A stretch of DNA of 64,000 nucleotides, taken from Geomicrobium sp. JCM 19038. GTDB lineage: Bacteria > Bacillota > Bacilli > Bacillales > Marinococcaceae. This document shows positions 41,735 through 51,477 of this stretch, piece after piece. The DNA is taken from the NCBI RefSeq assembly GCF_000698125.1, contig NZ_BAXA01000003.1, positions 124,001 to 188,000 of the forward strand, written 5' to 3'. The position numbers and the translations under genes were made by a program. Within the stretch, counting starts at the first letter, position 1. Each line of letters starts with the position of its first letter. The notes below the pieces were generated by a model that was not told the origin of the DNA, did no database searches, and saw only the letters and a program-made list of their open reading frames with translations.

Positions 41735-44427
41735 ATGAAATGGCATCAAATCGATCCGCTTACGGTCTATAAGAAGTTAAACACGGAAGTAACGACCGGT
41801 TTGTCGGAAAAAGAAGCAGAAGAACGACTACACATCCATGGTCAGAATAAACTACAAGAAGAAAAAGCAACTCCATGGCCGATTTTGTTCTTAGAACAGT
41901 TTAAAGATTTTATGGTTATTATTTTGCTTGTCGCAACGTTCGTATCAGGCTTACTGGGCGAATACATTGATGCCCTCGTCATCATGGGGATCGTTCTCGT
42001 CAACGCCATTCTCGGTTTTGTACAAGAGAGAAAGGCTGAACGATCGTTAAAAGCGTTAAAAGAATTATCTGCTCCAGAAATTACCGTATTTAGAGATGGG
42101 AAATGGACGAACATTGCTTCTCAATATGCCGTCCCCGGAGATATCGTACAACTAGAAAACGGAGATCGTATTAGTGCAGATATCCGCTTAATCGAGACGA
42201 TGAGACTTGCTATTGAAGAATCATCGTTAACGGGTGAATCTGTCGCTTCTGAGAAAAATGAGCACATTGTTTCAAACAGTGAGGCAGCTCTTGCAGACCA
42301 ACACAATATGGCATTTGCCGGCACGATGGTGACGAGAGGACGCGGGAAAGGTGTCATCGTTCATACAGGAATGAAAACGGAGATGGGGAAAATTGCGCAT
42401 TTGTTGCAATCCACTGAAAGTGTCTCCACTCCGCTACAGCGTCGTCTAGAGCAGTTAGGTAAAATCCTCATTGTCGGTGCGATTTTCTTAACAATTCTAG
42501 TCGTTCTACTCGGTATTATGCAAGGACAACCTGCATATGAAATGTTCTTAGCAGGTGTATCGCTTGCGGTAGCTGCAATTCCTGAAGGGCTACCAGCGAT
42601 TGTGACTGTTGCATTAGCGCTCGGTGTACAGCGAATGATCCGTCATAAGGCGATCGTAAGACGTTTGCCAGCAGTCGAAACACTCGGTTGTGCTTCCGTC
42701 ATCTGTTCGGATAAAACGGGAACGTTAACGAAAAATGATATGACAGTAACAGAACTTTGGACATTCTCACAGCATGTACAAGTTGAAGGCGAAGGGGTCG
42801 AAGGCAAGTTCTTAAGTAACCAAAAGCCAACTAAGGTTCAAAAGGACAGTGAAGATTTACTCACCTATGGACTGCTGTGTAACAATGCAGAACTACAACT
42901 TGAGACGAGTGACCGCAAGCAACATGTGAAATCTTCAGATCAGTTTACCGTAAGTGGGGAACCAACAGAAGTAGCACTAGCCGTTTCAGCAGCAAGGCAC
43001 AACGTCTATCAACAGCAATTAACGAATGAGTGGATTCGACTTGATGAGATTCCTTTTGATTCAAATCGTAAACGCATGACCGTTATCGTTCGAAATCGCG
43101 AAGGACAAAAGTTTGTCATTACAAAAGGTGCACCAGACGTCTTAATCTCTCGGTGTACGAGTGTACAAGTAAGCGGTGAAGTGAAGTCACTTTCAATGAC
43201 GATGCGCTCCAAATGGGACCAAACGGTAAGTCGTATGGCAAAAAAAGCATTGCGGACGATCGCAGTAGCCGTTCGACCATTACCTGAAGGGGCGACCGTA
43301 GGTGTAGACATTGAACAAGACATGACGTTAATCGGTTTACAAGCGATGATGGACCCGCCAAGACCTGATGTGAAAGATGCCATTAAAGAATGCCGTGAAG
43401 CTGGCATTAAGACCGTTATGATTACCGGTGACCATGTGGACACAGCAAAAGCAGTTGCACAGAGTCTAGATATGCTTCCAGAACACGGCTCTGTTATGAC
43501 TGGCAGCCAGCTAGATCAGTTAAACGATGGTGAACTAAACAAACACGTCGGCAAAACGTACGTATTTGCTCGTGTCACACCTGAACATAAGCTTCGCATC
43601 GTACAAGCGATGCAACAAAACGGGCACGTCGTTGCGATGACAGGTGATGGTGTAAATGATGCACCGGCATTAAAAGCGGCAGATATTGGCGTTGCGATGG
43701 GTAAGACGGGAACGGACGTAGCTAAAGAGGCTGCTGCACTCGTTCTAGCGGATGACCACTTTTCAACGATCAAAGCTGCCATTGCAGAAGGCCGTACGAT
43801 TTATGATAATATTCGGAAGTTTATTCGTTATATGCTTGCTTCAAACGTCGGGGAAATTCTAGTCATGTTGTTTGCACTTTTACTCGGTTTACCGTTGCCA
43901 CTCGTTGCGATTCAAATTTTATGGATTAACCTCGTTACGGATGGCCTACCAGCGATGGCACTCGGAGTTGACCGAGCTGAAAATGATGTGATGAAACGGG
44001 CGCCAAGCATCCGAGAGAAGGAATTTTCGCAAGAGGTCTCGGAGTTAAAATTATTACACGAGGCTTTCTAATCGGAGCGGTTACCCTCATCGGCTTTGTC
44101 GTCACATTGTATGGAACTACCGGTATTCCAGATTTAACGAAGGCGCAGACAGTAGCCTTTACTACGCTCGTTGTCGCACAATTGATTCATGTGTTTGATT
44201 GTCGTAGCGAATACTCGGTGTTCCACAGAAATCCGTTTAGTAACAAAGCGCTCGTCGTTGCCGTCGTTCTTTCATTCGTCATGATGTTAGCCGTGATTTA
44301 CGTACCATTCTTACAACCAATTTTCTATACAACAGCACTTAGCTTAAACGAATGGTTCCTCATTGTCGGTCTCGCAGCCATTCCAACCGTTGCATTAAGT
44401 TGGTCTGGTCTTAAAAAAGGAGAATAG
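41735..44427 (+). CDS. yloB: YloB, P-type Ca2+-transporting ATPase (one frameshift)
   Basis: A P-type IIA cation ATPase of about 897 residues, like the SERCA-type YloB of B. subtilis. Order of domains: N-terminal cation-ATPase domain, TGES actuator loop ([10 protein letters not shown]), membrane PEGL ([16 protein letters not shown]), phosphorylation motif [19 protein letters not shown] in the nucleotide domain, and [18 protein letters not shown]. The frame breaks at 44039; one extra T restores [13 protein letters not shown] and the last four membrane segments. The ATG at 41735 is preferred to an in-frame GTG at 41720. Confidence 0.93.
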
Positions 44428-44436
44428 CATGAAGCG

Positions 44437-44480
44437 TTGCTCTAAAAGGTCGGCTTAAGATCTTTTAGGGCAATTTTTTT
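44437..44480 (+). terminator. Terminator after yloB
   Basis: TTGCTCTAAAAG (44437-44448) pairs with CTTTTAGGGCAA (44462-44473) with one wobble, followed by seven T. Confidence 0.88.
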
Positions 44481-44553
44481 GTTATGAAATCACAAAAGTG
44501 GGTCATATGAACAGACGTCGTTTTCATAAAACAACGATGAAAAGAACGTTCAA

Positions 44554-44577
44554 TTTACAGTAAAATAATTATGTAAA
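44554..44577. promoter_or_regulatory. Operator-like inverted repeat before the SDR gene
   Basis: TTTACA (44554-44559) and TGTAAA (44572-44577) are exact inverted arms separated by 12 A/T-rich bases. A possible -10 (TATATG, 44594-44599) lies 16 bases downstream. It may be a repressor site, but the match could be chance in A/T-rich DNA. Confidence 0.3.
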
Positions 44578-44623
44578 CTAACAATATTCACATTATATGG
44601 TAAACTGGATCCGGGTGATTAAC

Positions 44624-45424
44624 ATGAACCAACTGGTAGAAGCATTTCTCTTTCCGAAAACCTCTCTTAACGAAAGACAAATAGCAAAAGCATTCAACAA
44701 GAAAACCGTTCTCATTACAGGTGCAAGCTCCGGTATTGGTAAAGAGATGGCATTCCTATTTGCTAATGCGACGTGCCATCTTCTCTTAGTAGCAAGAGAC
44801 CATGAACGATTGGACGAGGTAAAACGAGTGGTTGAACAAAAACAAAACGCTACTGTGTCCATTTATGCACTCGATTTACGTGATGAATCAGCACGCGAGC
44901 ACTTTTTACATACGATTCAAAAAGAGACGGACGGTATTGATGTATTGCTATCAAATGCTGGATTGTCAATTCGACGGTCGATCTATGAATCATTGAATCG
45001 CTTCCATGATGTAAAGCGAACGCTGAACATTAACTATGAAGCACCTGCTGCAATTGTTATGTCGATGCTGCCGCTACTAGAGAAACGTGGTGGCCAGATC
45101 GTGAATGTGTCTACGATTAATTGCCAATTACCTCCGATGTCTCACTTTGCCGCTTACCAAGCATCAAAAAGTGCGTTTGATACGTGGCTTCGCTCGGTCA
45201 CACCAGAAGTAAAGAAGCGTGGAATGAACGTAACGAGCATCTATTTGCCGCTCGTTCGAACGCCGATGATTGCCCCTACAAAACGCTACGAGAAAATGCC
45301 TGCAATGTCGCCAGAACAAGCGGCAATAAAAATTATTGATGCGACGATTAAACAGAAAAAACGTTATGAGCCGTGGTGGCTTACATTTGCGAAGCTTTAT
45401 AGTTCAAGAAAAGTGAGTTTATAA
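44624..45424 (+). CDS. Short-chain dehydrogenase, Acr1-like (possible fatty acyl-CoA reductase)
   Basis: 266 residues. A classical SDR: cofactor loop TGASSGIG, LLVAR at the second strand, NAG (LLSNAGLSIRR), catalytic Ser in NVSTIN, and Y-x-x-x-K in AAYQASKSAF. The stretch SIRRSIYESLNRFHD followed later by SIYLPLVRTPMIAPTKRYE resembles, from memory, the C12-C18 fatty acyl-CoA reductase Acr1 of Acinetobacter and its relatives. The ATG at 44624 follows GGGTGA. It lies 33 bases upstream of an acyl-CoA synthetase gene, consistent with a fatty-acid activation and reduction pathway. The specific reaction is inferred. Confidence 0.75.
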   Translation: MNQLVEAFLFPKTSLNERQIAKAFNKKTVLITGASSGIGKEMAFLFANATCHLLLVARDHERLDEVKRVVEQKQNATVSIYALDLRDESAREHFLHTIQKETDGIDVLLSNAGLSIRRSIYESLNRFHDVKRTLNINYEAPAAIVMSMLPLLEKRGGQIVNVSTINCQLPPMSHFAAYQASKSAFDTWLRSVTPEVKKRGMNVTSIYLPLVRTPMIAPTKRYEKMPAMSPEQAAIKIIDATIKQKKRYEPWWLTFAKLYSSRKVSL

Positions 45425-45457
45425 AGTGATCGAGTTGTAAAAGGGGAGTAGCAACCA

Positions 45458-46947
45458 TTGATTCAATTATTGAAAGCACTACATAACATTCGTTTACTAC
45501 ATCCAAAAGCACTAGCTACGCTCTTGTACTCCTGTGTACGTCGAGGCGTTAACGTTATGGCGTTGTTAGAATTTGCAAAACGAACGTATCGACACGCTCC
45601 GATGGTTAGAAGTGATGGCGTTGTGTGGAGTTTCGAAGATTTGTATGAGAAAGTACTCATCACTGCTCGTAAACTGAGCAACCATGAAGTTGACATAAAA
45701 TCAGGAGATCGGGTGGCTCTCGTCGTAACGAACAATACGTCTTTTACGACGTTGCTATTTGCTTGTACGTCGATAGGAGCTGATGTGTTTTTGATGAACC
45801 CGTCGTTGTCTACGAAGCAGCTTCATGCTTTTTGCACGGAAAATAACATAAAAGCCGTCATTCACGACAGTACATACTCATCTACGGACAACGTGGCAGC
45901 ACTTACTGTCCAAGAGATTGAGCAAATAAAAGCAGCTAAGAAACGTCCTGGTAGGGCACGGGTTAATCGTGTGATTATTCCTTCAGGAGGATCCACAGGC
46001 AAAGCAAAAGCGATCGCGCACAAACCTTCATTGACGAATTATTTGGCTCCTTTTCGTGCATGTATAACGACCCTAAACATGAAGCATCATCAACACGTTT
46101 ACATCGCAACACCGATGTACCATGGCTACGGGTTTGCGGTTTTTTTATTGTGTGTTGCTGCAGGGAAAGAAGTAATTGTTGATGAACGGTTTAACGCAAA
46201 CCTCGTGATGAAGCGAATGACAGATCACAACGTTCATCTCTTAATTGTGACACCGACGATGCTACACGATCTTGTCCAAGTCAAAGCAGCAAAAAAGCTA
46301 ACGATTCAGTGCATCGCTTCAGGTGGCGCGCCGTTAAATGAACCACTGATTCAGCGTGCTACCGTGTTGTTTGGCCCCGTTGTGCACAATTTATTCGGTA
46401 CGACAGAAACAGGGTTAAATTTCATCGCAACTCCAAACGATTTACGACAGGACCCAAGAGCGTTAGGCAAACCAATTAAAGGATGAAAGCAAGAGTTGTA
46501 GACACAAGAGGCAAGGTGGCGAACAGTCAAGAGGCTGGGTCATTGCAAATCCTAACGAAGAGCGGTATGGAAAAGGTGAAACAAAGCTGGTATTCAACTG
46601 GAGATCTTGTAGTGAAAGACGAAAAAGGACGTTATTATAGCCGAGGAAGAGAAGATGAACAAATCATATCGGGAGGAATTAGCGTCTATCCAATTGAATT
46701 AGAACAACTGTTACATGAACATGAACAAGTTGAACGAGTGGCTGTTGTCGGTATCCCTGATGAGCGTTTTGGTGAGCGTCTACATGCCTTTATCGAGCCT
46801 AAAGTTAGCGCGTTAACAGAAGAAGAGTTGCGACGTTGGTTAAAAGAACAAGCAAGACGAGAATTAATGCCAAAAAAAATAACCTTTCGTTCAAAGCTTC
46901 CGTACGAACGAACTGGAAAAGTAAACAAAAAGAATTTACGTGATTGA
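45458..46947 (+). CDS. AMP-forming acyl-CoA synthetase (one frameshift)
   Basis: An ANL-superfamily adenylating enzyme of about 496 residues. TTG 45458 follows AAAGGGGAG. The P-loop is IIPSGGSTGKAKAI, A5 is LFGTTETGLNF, A7/A8 is YSTGDLVV and GREDEQIISGGISVYPIELE, and the catalytic lysine is in YERTGKVNKKNL. The frame breaks at 46481-46482; one extra G joins LGKPIKG to MKARVVD. It sits directly behind the Acr1-like reductase, suggesting it activates medium- or long-chain fatty acids. Neither gene is present at this place in B. subtilis. Confidence 0.82.
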
Positions 46948-46950
46948 ACA

Positions 46951-46984
46951 AAGAAAGCGAGATTCCTGAGAATCTCGCTTTCTT
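46951..46984. terminator. Bidirectional terminator between the synthetase and the VanW gene
   Basis: A perfect 15-bp stem (core AAGCGAGATTC / GAATCTCGCTT) with loop CTGA, A-rich and T-rich at its ends. It serves both convergent genes. Confidence 0.92.
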
Positions 46985-46993
46985 AACCTCACC

Positions 46994-47899
46994 TTAAATG
47001 CTTTCGGCAGCCGTAACTTCAAACGTGACTTGCCCGCTAGATGCATCAACAGAACCAGTAATCATAACAGGGAAGTCGTGACCGTTTTCAAACTTAAAGT
47101 CTGCCCATCCCCAACTTACCATTGCATCGTCACCTTCTGGGACATAACTGATCGGCAATGAATGGTGATGACGTTCAACAATGTCCAGTCCTGCACGTTC
47201 TACAGCATTGTAAAGGGTTGTGGACGTTTGGCAAATACCACCACCCATACCATTGGTAAACTCCCCATCGACGATTACATTGGCTTCTTGATAGCCTCGT
47301 TCTGCAGTCGCAGGTCCGACGACTTCATGGAACGAAAAGCGGTCGCCAGGACCTAGAACAGAGCGGTGGATACTTTCGGTTGATAAACGAATGTTCTCAA
47401 CTCTTCCCGTTGTGCTCGCATCAAAAGACGTTGAAAATGAACCAATAGTCTCATCGGAGATAGCTTGTAGATCATCGTCAGTAACGTTAGGAGACGTTAC
47501 TTCGATCGGTAGTTTAATAGAATCATGATAATACGAATGATTCAATATATTCTCAACAAGAGCATTTTCGTCTAAGATCACTTGGTCTTGGCCACCTTCG
47601 ACTTGACCGTCGATGTTCTTAGGGGTTTTCATTGATTGATCATAACCGTTCTCGCCACGGGCAAGTTCTTTTGCAAAAGAGCGTAGCTCATCTTCTTGCA
47701 ATTCATCTCGCGTAAATTCTACATGAAAATCTTCATCATTTTCGTCATAAACACTCACTTTATGAGTTGGAGTTTCACGTAATTCGTGAAGAGATTTTTC
47801 TCCAAATACAGGAGCGCTTGCCATCACTTCTTCATCAGCACCACAAGCACTACTTAGTACGAATAGTCCTACAATAGGCAATAAACGTAACGGTTTCAT
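46994..47899 (-). CDS. VanW-family lipoprotein
   Basis: 301 residues. The N-terminus MKPLRLLPIVGLFVLSSACG is a lipoprotein signal with lipobox LSSAC, so the protein is probably anchored outside the membrane after LspA processing. The C-terminal half is a VanW domain (LGPGDRFSFHEVVGPATAERG, MGGGICQTSTTLYNAVERAG, HHHSLPISYVPEG). VanW occurs with vancomycin resistance genes and in many cell-wall-related proteins, but its activity is unknown. The ATG at 47899 lies 6 bases after GGAGGGG. No vanA/B-type resistance genes are nearby. Confidence 0.85.
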   Translation of the reverse strand: MKPLRLLPIVGLFVLSSACGADEEVMASAPVFGEKSLHELRETPTHKVSVYDENDEDFHVEFTRDELQEDELRSFAKELARGENGYDQSMKTPKNIDGQVEGGQDQVILDENALVENILNHSYYHDSIKLPIEVTSPNVTDDDLQAISDETIGSFSTSFDASTTGRVENIRLSTESIHRSVLGPGDRFSFHEVVGPATAERGYQEANVIVDGEFTNGMGGGICQTSTTLYNAVERAGLDIVERHHHSLPISYVPEGDDAMVSWGWADFKFENGHDFPVMITGSVDASSGQVTFEVTAAESI

Positions 47900-48090
47900 A
47901 CAATTCCCCTCCATAAAACTTGGTCGTAGTATAGACGTTTCAAATTGGGAAAAGTTTCACATCTTTTCTACTTATAATGTACCATAAATTCCCACCTTGT
48001 AATATATGTAATAGTAAAAAACGACAACGAAAATCCGACTTCTTTTCAGCAAATTTCGCGGTTCTCTTTTGAAAGACAACGGTGAACTAC

Positions 48091-48119
48091 TTGTTGTCTA
48101 AAGCAAAAACGTATAAAAT
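48091..48119 (+). promoter_or_regulatory. Possible promoter of yloC-remA-gmk-rpoZ
   Basis: TTGTTG (48091-48096), 17 bases, TAAAAT (48114-48119) in the divergent gap between the VanW gene and yloC. The -10 is good and the -35 is half matched; the implied untranslated leader is very short. Confidence 0.3.
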
Positions 48120-48139
48120 AAAATGATGGAGTGAATCGA

Positions 48140-49018
48140 ATGGTAAATAGTATGACTGGTTTTGGACGAGCAGAACTGACATTTATAGGTGGAAAGTTAC
48201 TCGTCGAAATGCGTACCGTAAATCATCGTTTTTTAGATGTTCATATGCAGTTGCCTACTTCACTAAGACACATAGAACAAGACCTTCTAAAGCTTATAAA
48301 GTCTCGGGTAAACCGAGGGAAGTTTGATCTGAAAGTTGAGATTGAAGAGAATCGAGGTCGTCTAAAAAAACTCCAAGTGAATGAAACATTGTATGATGAT
48401 TACATCAAAACAATGCGTAGATTTATGAAAACGGAGAATGTTGAACAGAAGATTTCACTCGATTCAAGCTTAATTGATTTAGGGATCATTGAAGTCGTTG
48501 ATGATGAGTCGACGACAAACGGTTTGGAGGAACTTGTTCTAAACACATCGAAGGACGCTCTCGTTCAGCTATTAAGCATGAGAGAAACAGAAGGAGAGTA
48601 TTTGTACGGTGATGTTTATGAGCGATTGCTCGAGCTCGAACAGATGGAGCTTAAGATAAAAGGGTATGTACCTGAAGTAGAAACGATGTATCGTGAACGC
48701 TTAGAGTCAAAGCTAAGTGAGTCGTATAGATCATTAAATGAACACGATGAGCGGTTGCATCAGGAAATTGCCTTTTTACTTGATAAGAGTGATATTACAG
48801 AAGAATTAACGAGACTACATTCGCACCGATTGCAGTTTTTACAAACGCTTACTGAACAACCCCCGATGGGTCGTAAGCTGGAGTTTATTCTTCAAGAAAT
48901 GAATCGTGAAATAAATACAATTGGCTCTAAAGCCAACCATGCAGAAATCTCCAAAAGTGTCGTTTCGTTCAAAGCTGAGCTTGAAAAGTTACGCGAACAA
49001 GCGCAAAATATCGAATAA
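48140..49018 (+). CDS. yloC: YloC, YicC-family endoribonuclease
   Basis: 292 residues. The family opens with the invariant SMTGFGRAE, here preceded by [20 protein letters not shown] and the C-terminal [29 protein letters not shown] are near-identical across bacteria. E. coli YicC is an RNase acting on small RNA substrates; the role in bacilli is less clear. ATG 48140 lies 8 bases after GGAGTG; a GTG 9 bases earlier overlaps that site. Confidence 0.92.
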   Translation: MVNSMTGFGRAELTFIGGKLLVEMRTVNHRFLDVHMQLPTSLRHIEQDLLKLIKSRVNRGKFDLKVEIEENRGRLKKLQVNETLYDDYIKTMRRFMKTENVEQKISLDSSLIDLGIIEVVDDESTTNGLEELVLNTSKDALVQLLSMRETEGEYLYGDVYERLLELEQMELKIKGYVPEVETMYRERLESKLSESYRSLNEHDERLHQEIAFLLDKSDITEELTRLHSHRLQFLQTLTEQPPMGRKLEFILQEMNREINTIGSKANHAEISKSVVSFKAELEKLREQAQNIE

Positions 49019-49046
49019 ACGACGTGCAGAAAAGGAGGGTAACATA

Positions 49047-49310
49047 ATGAACGTGAAACTCATTAATATCGGTTTTGGAAATATGGTTTCAGCAAATCGA
49101 ATTATTACCATTGTAAGTCCTGAATCTGCACCGATTAAACGAATTATTCAAGAAGGTCGCGATCGTAACATGCTGATCGATGCTACATATGGAAGAAGAA
49201 CGCGAGCGGTTATTATTTCAGATAGTGACCATGTTATACTGTCAGCGGTCCAACCAGAGACCGTTGCTCAACGATTGCATTCAAAAGACGAAGGCGAAGA
49301 AGAATCATAA
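49047..49310 (+). CDS. remA: RemA (YlzA), biofilm matrix transcription regulator
   Basis: 87 residues. ATG 49047 follows AAGGAGGG. The sequence [19 protein letters not shown] is the typical N-terminus, and [21 protein letters not shown] is conserved. In B. subtilis RemA is a DNA-binding protein that activates matrix operons and osmoprotection genes. Its place between yloC and gmk matches. An open frame runs in from yloC, but that is not coding. Confidence 0.95.
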   Translation: MNVKLINIGFGNMVSANRIITIVSPESAPIKRIIQEGRDRNMLIDATYGRRTRAVIISDSDHVILSAVQPETVAQRLHSKDEGEEES

Positions 49311-49326
49311 GTGTAGGAGTGAACCG

Positions 49327-49947
49327 ATGTTGAAAAAGGACAAAGGGTTATTAATTGTTTTATCAGGGCCTGCAGGAGTTGGGAAAGGTACAGTTTGTAA
49401 CGCATTAAGAGGCGTGAATGATCGAATTTCTTACTCCGTGTCTGCAACGACCCGCTCTCCTAGAGAAGGTGAGCAAGAAGGCGTCAATTATTTCTATAAG
49501 ACAAAAGAAGTCTTTGAAGAAATGATCGCAAATGATGAGCTTTTAGAATGGGCAAAGTATGTTGATAATTATTATGGAACACCACTACACTATGTAAAAG
49601 AACAGCTCCGTGAAGGACAAGATATTATTTTGGAGATTGAAGTTCAAGGTGCTGCCAAAGTAAAAGAGAAATACCCAGATGGTGTTTTTATATTCCTAGC
49701 TCCGCCAAACTTAGATGAGCTTAGAAAACGAATTGAAGGGCGAGGAACGGAAGATTCTGATCTAATTAACCAACGCATGAATGTTGCGAAAGCTGAAATT
49801 GAAATGATGGCGCAATACGATTATGTTGTTGAAAATGATCAGGTCGACAATGCTGTAAGTAAAGTTCAAACGATCATTGATGCAGAGCATCTCCGTCAAG
49901 AGCGTGTGATCGATTATTATCGTAATTTAGTAGAGGGAAGTGAATAA
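49327..49947 (+). CDS. gmk: Guanylate kinase
   Basis: 206 residues. Phosphorylates GMP to GDP. The P-loop is [11 protein letters not shown]; the GMP-binding part contains [21 protein letters not shown] and [13 protein letters not shown]. The lid contains RRI-type sequence [13 protein letters not shown] 49327 follows TAGGAGTG. Its stop overlaps the region of the rpoZ start by a few bases of leader. Confidence 0.95.
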   Translation: MLKKDKGLLIVLSGPAGVGKGTVCNALRGVNDRISYSVSATTRSPREGEQEGVNYFYKTKEVFEEMIANDELLEWAKYVDNYYGTPLHYVKEQLREGQDIILEIEVQGAAKVKEKYPDGVFIFLAPPNLDELRKRIEGRGTEDSDLINQRMNVAKAEIEMMAQYDYVVENDQVDNAVSKVQTIIDAEHLRQERVIDYYRNLVEGSE

Positions 49948-49948
49948 G

Positions 49949-50146
49949 ATGTTATACCCATCGATTGATTCATTGTTAAAGAAGATTGATAGTAAGTATT
50001 CACTCGTTACAATTTCAGCGCAACGCGCACGTGCACTTCAAGAGCAAGAAGACAGAACTTCTGGAGTGAACAAGCCAGTATCAAAAAAGAATGTCGGTGT
50101 TGCACTTGAAGAAATTCAAGAAGGCTACTTAAACATCAAAGCGTAA
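49949..50146 (+). CDS. rpoZ: RNA polymerase omega subunit
   Basis: 65 residues. It promotes assembly and stability of RNA polymerase. [31 protein letters not shown] is the family fold, and [17 protein letters not shown] the conserved end. ATG 49949 follows GAGGGAAG within the end of gmk. A terminator follows 10 bases after the stop. Confidence 0.94.
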   Translation: MLYPSIDSLLKKIDSKYSLVTISAQRARALQEQEDRTSGVNKPVSKKNVGVALEEIQEGYLNIKA

Positions 50147-50155
50147 CGGTTAAAG

Positions 50156-50185
50156 AGGCTGTCTATTTACAGGCAGTCTTTTTTT
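50156..50185 (+). terminator. Terminator after rpoZ
   Basis: AGGCTGTC (50156-50163) pairs with GGCAGTCT (50172-50179) with two wobbles, followed by seven T. Confidence 0.8.
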
Positions 50186-50200
50186 ATTTACATAGGAATT

Positions 50201-50209
50201 TGCTATAAT
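50201..50209 (+). promoter_or_regulatory. Extended -10 promoter of coaBC
   Basis: TGC-TATAAT is a perfect extended -10 element, 39 bases before the coaBC start. The T-run of the preceding terminator lies where the -35 would be. Confidence 0.65.
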
Positions 50210-50247
50210 AAATAGCAAAAAGAACAGTGCGGAAGGGTGTAGGACGT

Positions 50248-51477
50248 ATGGACGGTAAGAAAATCGTGCTCGGTGTAACCGGAGGAGTTGCAGCTTTTAA
50301 AGCAGCCGCCCTTGCTTCGAAATTGAAACAAGCTGGAGCGAGTGTAAAGACGATCATGACAGAAAGTAGCAAAGAATTTGTTACACCACTAACGTTTCAA
50401 GCGCTCACGAGGGACCGGGTTTATGACAATACGTTTGTAGAAGAAGATGTCTCAAAGATTGCTCATATCGACGTTGCTGATTGGGCAGATGCGTTTGTGA
50501 TCGTGCCTGCGACCGCAAATTTCATTGGGAAATATGCAAATGGGATTGCAGATGACATGTTAACGTCCACGTTGCTTGCGACAAAAGCTCCTGTATACGT
50601 TGCACCGGCAATGAATGTGAACATGTATGACCATCCAGCCGTGATCCAAAACCTCGAAACATTGATGAACCGCGGTGTGACATTTATTGAACCAGGTGCG
50701 GGCTACTTAGCGTGTGGGTGGATTGGCAAGGGACGATTAGCCGAGCCAGAAGATATCCTGAATTTTTTACACGGCGAATTCAGTGAACAAAAAGAAAAGA
50801 CACTAAAGGGTAAAAACGTCCTCATAACCGCTGGTCCAACAAGAGAAGTCATTGACCCTGTACGGTTTCTGAGCAATCGTTCGACAGGGAAGATGGGTTA
50901 TGCAATTGCCAAAGCAGCTATTGATTTAGGAGCGAAGGTGACACTCGTTAGTGGACCTGTGCACTTGGAGGCGCCGCAAGGCGTCACGCTCATTTCGGTA
51001 ACGAGCGCAGAGGAGATGTATGAACAAGTGATGAAGCACTTTGATGATGCAGACTTTGTCATTAAAACCGCTGCAGTTTCTGATTATCGACCAACAAAGG
51101 TAGAAGCGCATAAAGTGAAGAAACAAGCAGGCAACCTGACGATTGAAATGGAGCGGACGAAAGACATTCTTCGGACACTCGGAGAAAATAAACATCATCA
51201 AGTGCTTGTAGGTTTTGCGGCAGAAACGCAAGATGTAGAAACGTACGCAAAAGAAAAGCTTGAAAGAAAACGACTGGACTTAATTGTAGCGAATGATGTT
51301 TCGGACCGCTCAATTGGTTTTGAAAGTGATGAAAACCGTGTGTTATTGATTGATCGTGAAGGTGGCGTAAACCGAGTTGATCAACAGAAGAAAGAAACGT
51401 TAGCATATACGATTTTAGAAAACGCATCGAAGCTTTTACGTGAGGAGAATCACCGTGTACGCGAAAGTCATCGTTGA
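50248..51477 (+). CDS. coaBC: CoaBC, phosphopantothenoylcysteine synthetase/decarboxylase
   Basis: A 409-residue bifunctional enzyme for coenzyme A synthesis. The N-terminal flavin decarboxylase (CoaC) shows VLGVTGGVAAFKAA, the ATANFIGKYANGIADD region and the PAMNVNMYDHP motif. The C-terminal synthetase (CoaB) begins near LKGKNVLITAGPTREVIDPVRFLSNRSTGKMG and contains KTAAVSDYRP. ATG 50248 gives the usual start. The end overlaps the priA start. Confidence 0.95.
   Translation: MDGKKIVLGVTGGVAAFKAAALASKLKQAGASVKTIMTESSKEFVTPLTFQALTRDRVYDNTFVEEDVSKIAHIDVADWADAFVIVPATANFIGKYANGIADDMLTSTLLATKAPVYVAPAMNVNMYDHPAVIQNLETLMNRGVTFIEPGAGYLACGWIGKGRLAEPEDILNFLHGEFSEQKEKTLKGKNVLITAGPTREVIDPVRFLSNRSTGKMGYAIAKAAIDLGAKVTLVSGPVHLEAPQGVTLISVTSAEEMYEQVMKHFDDADFVIKTAAVSDYRPTKVEAHKVKKQAGNLTIEMERTKDILRTLGENKHHQVLVGFAAETQDVETYAKEKLERKRLDLIVANDVSDRSIGFESDENRVLLIDREGGVNRVDQQKKETLAYTILENASKLLREENHRVRESHR

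Noticed and set aside
43009-43443. 144-codon minus-strand frame inside yloB
   Set aside because: Antisense to the conserved nucleotide-binding domain; no family resemblance.
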